Shown: one piece after another, positions 63,043 to 64,000 of the stretch
How positions within the stretch are numbered: position 1 is the first letter of the stretch
Layout of the letters: each line of letters opens with the position of its first letter
Source of the DNA: an uncultured Ruminococcus sp.
GTDB lineage: Bacteria > Bacillota > Clostridia > Oscillospirales > Ruminococcaceae
Length of the DNA: 64,000 nucleotides
Assembly: GCA_944388405.1 (NCBI GenBank)
Contig: CALXIQ010000024.1
Span: 62,001-126,000 of the forward strand
Direction of reading: 5' to 3'
Position numbers and translations under genes: made by a program
Notes under the pieces: generated by a model
What the model was told of the DNA's origin: nothing
The model's input: the letters and a program-made list of their open reading frames with translations, nothing else
The model's database searches: none

Positions 63043-64000
63043 ATGTATACGTTACTTAAACAAGAGGGAAGAGCCAGAAGAGGAGAATTTAAGACTGTCC
63101 ACGGAACTATACAGACTCCGGTGTTTATGAACGTGGGAACTGCCGCCGCAATAAAGGGAGGAATCTCCTCCGTGGATTTGGCGCAGCAGCTTAAATGTCA
63201 GGTGGAGCTTTGCAATACCTATCATCTTCATGTGCGCCCCGGGGACGAGATAATCTACAAAATGGGCGGACTTCATAAGTTTATGAACTGGCACAAGCCT
63301 ATTCTTACCGACAGCGGCGGTTTTCAGGTATTTTCCTTGGCCAAGCTGCGTAGGATTAAAGAGGAAGGCGTGTATTTCAACTCTCATGTGGACGGAAGAA
63401 AGATTTTCATGGGCCCCGAGGAAAGTATGCGGATACAGTCAAACCTGGCTTCAACAATAGCCATGGCATTTGACGAATGTGTTGAAAATCCCGCTACTCA
63501 TGAATATTCCAAAGCATCCTGCGAGCGTACCGCAAGATGGCTTGTGAGATGCAAAAATGAGATGAAACGTCTGAATTCTCTTGATTCTACCATAAATAAA
63601 CATCAGCTGCTTTTCGGCATAAATCAGGGCTGCACCTTTGACGATTTGCGTATCGAGCATATGAAGGTGATACGCGAGCTTGATTTGGACGGTTACGCTA
63701 TAGGCGGACTGGCGGTAGGTGAGCCTACGGAGGTAATGTATCATATAATCGAGCAGGTGGAGCCGTTTATGCCTGTGAATAAGCCAAGGTATCTTATGGG
63801 AGTGGGCACTCCGTCCAATATTATAGAAGCGGTTTATCGGGGCGTTGATTTCTTCGACTGCGTAATGCCCAGCCGAAACGCAAGGCATGCAACTATATTC
63901 ACCTGGAACGGAATAATGCATGCCAACAACAAACGTTACGAGCTTGACGACCGTCCTCTTGATACTGAGTGCGACTGTCCTACCTGTCGGAATTTTTCAA
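63043..64000 (+). CDS. tgt: tRNA-guanine transglycosylase, 3' end cut by window edge
   Basis: Exchanges guanine 34 for the queuosine precursor preQ1 in tRNAs with GUN anticodons. The frame is open from the ATG at 63043 to the end of the window (319 codons). Motifs: FMNVGTAAAIKGG, ELCNTYHLHVRPG, TDSGGFQVFSL with the catalytic-site aspartate, GINQGCTFDDLR, YAIGGLAVGEP and CVMPSRNARH. The last residues TECDCPTC show the first part of the zinc site (CxCxxC). Roughly the last 60 residues are outside. It is unlikely to be disrupted within the window. Confidence 0.96.
   Translation, partial: MYTLLKQEGRARRGEFKTVHGTIQTPVFMNVGTAAAIKGGISSVDLAQQLKCQVELCNTYHLHVRPGDEIIYKMGGLHKFMNWHKPILTDSGGFQVFSLAKLRRIKEEGVYFNSHVDGRKIFMGPEESMRIQSNLASTIAMAFDECVENPATHEYSKASCERTARWLVRCKNEMKRLNSLDSTINKHQLLFGINQGCTFDDLRIEHMKVIRELDLDGYAIGGLAVGEPTEVMYHIIEQVEPFMPVNKPRYLMGVGTPSNIIEAVYRGVDFFDCVMPSRNARHATIFTWNGIMHANNKRYELDDRPLDTECDCPTCRNFS

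Overview
The window reads as a Gram-positive, low-to-medium GC member of the Clostridia, most like the Oscillospiraceae/Ruminococcaceae. Support comes from strong AGGAGG-type ribosome binding sites, textbook sigma-A promoters with 17-18 bp spacing, an AddAB recombination nuclease, LPxTG/sortase surface proteins, HPr kinase, WhiA, an AbrB/SpoVT-type regulator and spore maturation genes spmA/spmB. The species is inferred, not proven. The window cuts two genes: the 5' end of a cobalamin-dependent methionine synthase at base 1 and the 3' end of tgt at base 64000.

Layout. 1-2225: metH (partial) and a small secreted or membrane protein. 2268-9483: addB-addA. 9520-19036: a sortase-assembled pilus operon (coiled-coil protein, type I signal peptidase, giant tip-type adhesin, major pilin, class C sortase, ancillary pilin) behind a perfect promoter, with a run of 16 T between promoter and first gene. 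19127-19213: tRNA-Leu(CAA). 19408-24104: an AT-rich accessory block with a secreted protein, a lipoprotein, two MacB/FtsX-like permeases and an ATPase, followed by palindromic repeats and the wreck of a surface-protein gene (24471-24886). 25022-26497: GH43 glycosidase. 26612-27378: DUF134 regulator plus NifX-like protein. 27619-41131: a long co-directional housekeeping run (murD, two M42 peptidases, GNAT, YnbB-like PLP protein, hprK, PHP hydrolase, murB, rapZ, whiA, dnaE). 41267-48857: two M16 peptidases, lgt, folD, rpsO with a structured leader, pnp. 48920-50065 (minus): spmA-spmB. 50218-51266: AbrB-type regulator and HD protein. 51369-58456: cobalamin-riboswitch operon. 58618-64000: CmpB-like membrane protein, a TarI/IspD-type cytidylyltransferase and prs (minus), a metallophosphoesterase-SH3 protein, a PAS protein and tgt.

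The most interesting system is the riboswitch operon. A cobalamin riboswitch with its own terminator precedes a small HNH-repeat protein, an LPNTG-anchored protein combining a DUF4430 (transcobalamin beta-type) domain with an alpha/alpha-barrel-like region, a second membrane-tethered DUF4430 protein, EcfT, and one polypeptide joining both Ecf ATPases to an S component. It reads as a surface-to-cytosol vitamin B12 capture route built from the domain types of animal intrinsic factor/transcobalamin and feeding an ECF transporter. The B12-dependent MetH at the start of the window is a plausible consumer. Second in interest are the possibly phase-variable pilus operon and the secreted-protein/ABC cassette, which has a loose resemblance to lactococcin-972-type loci.
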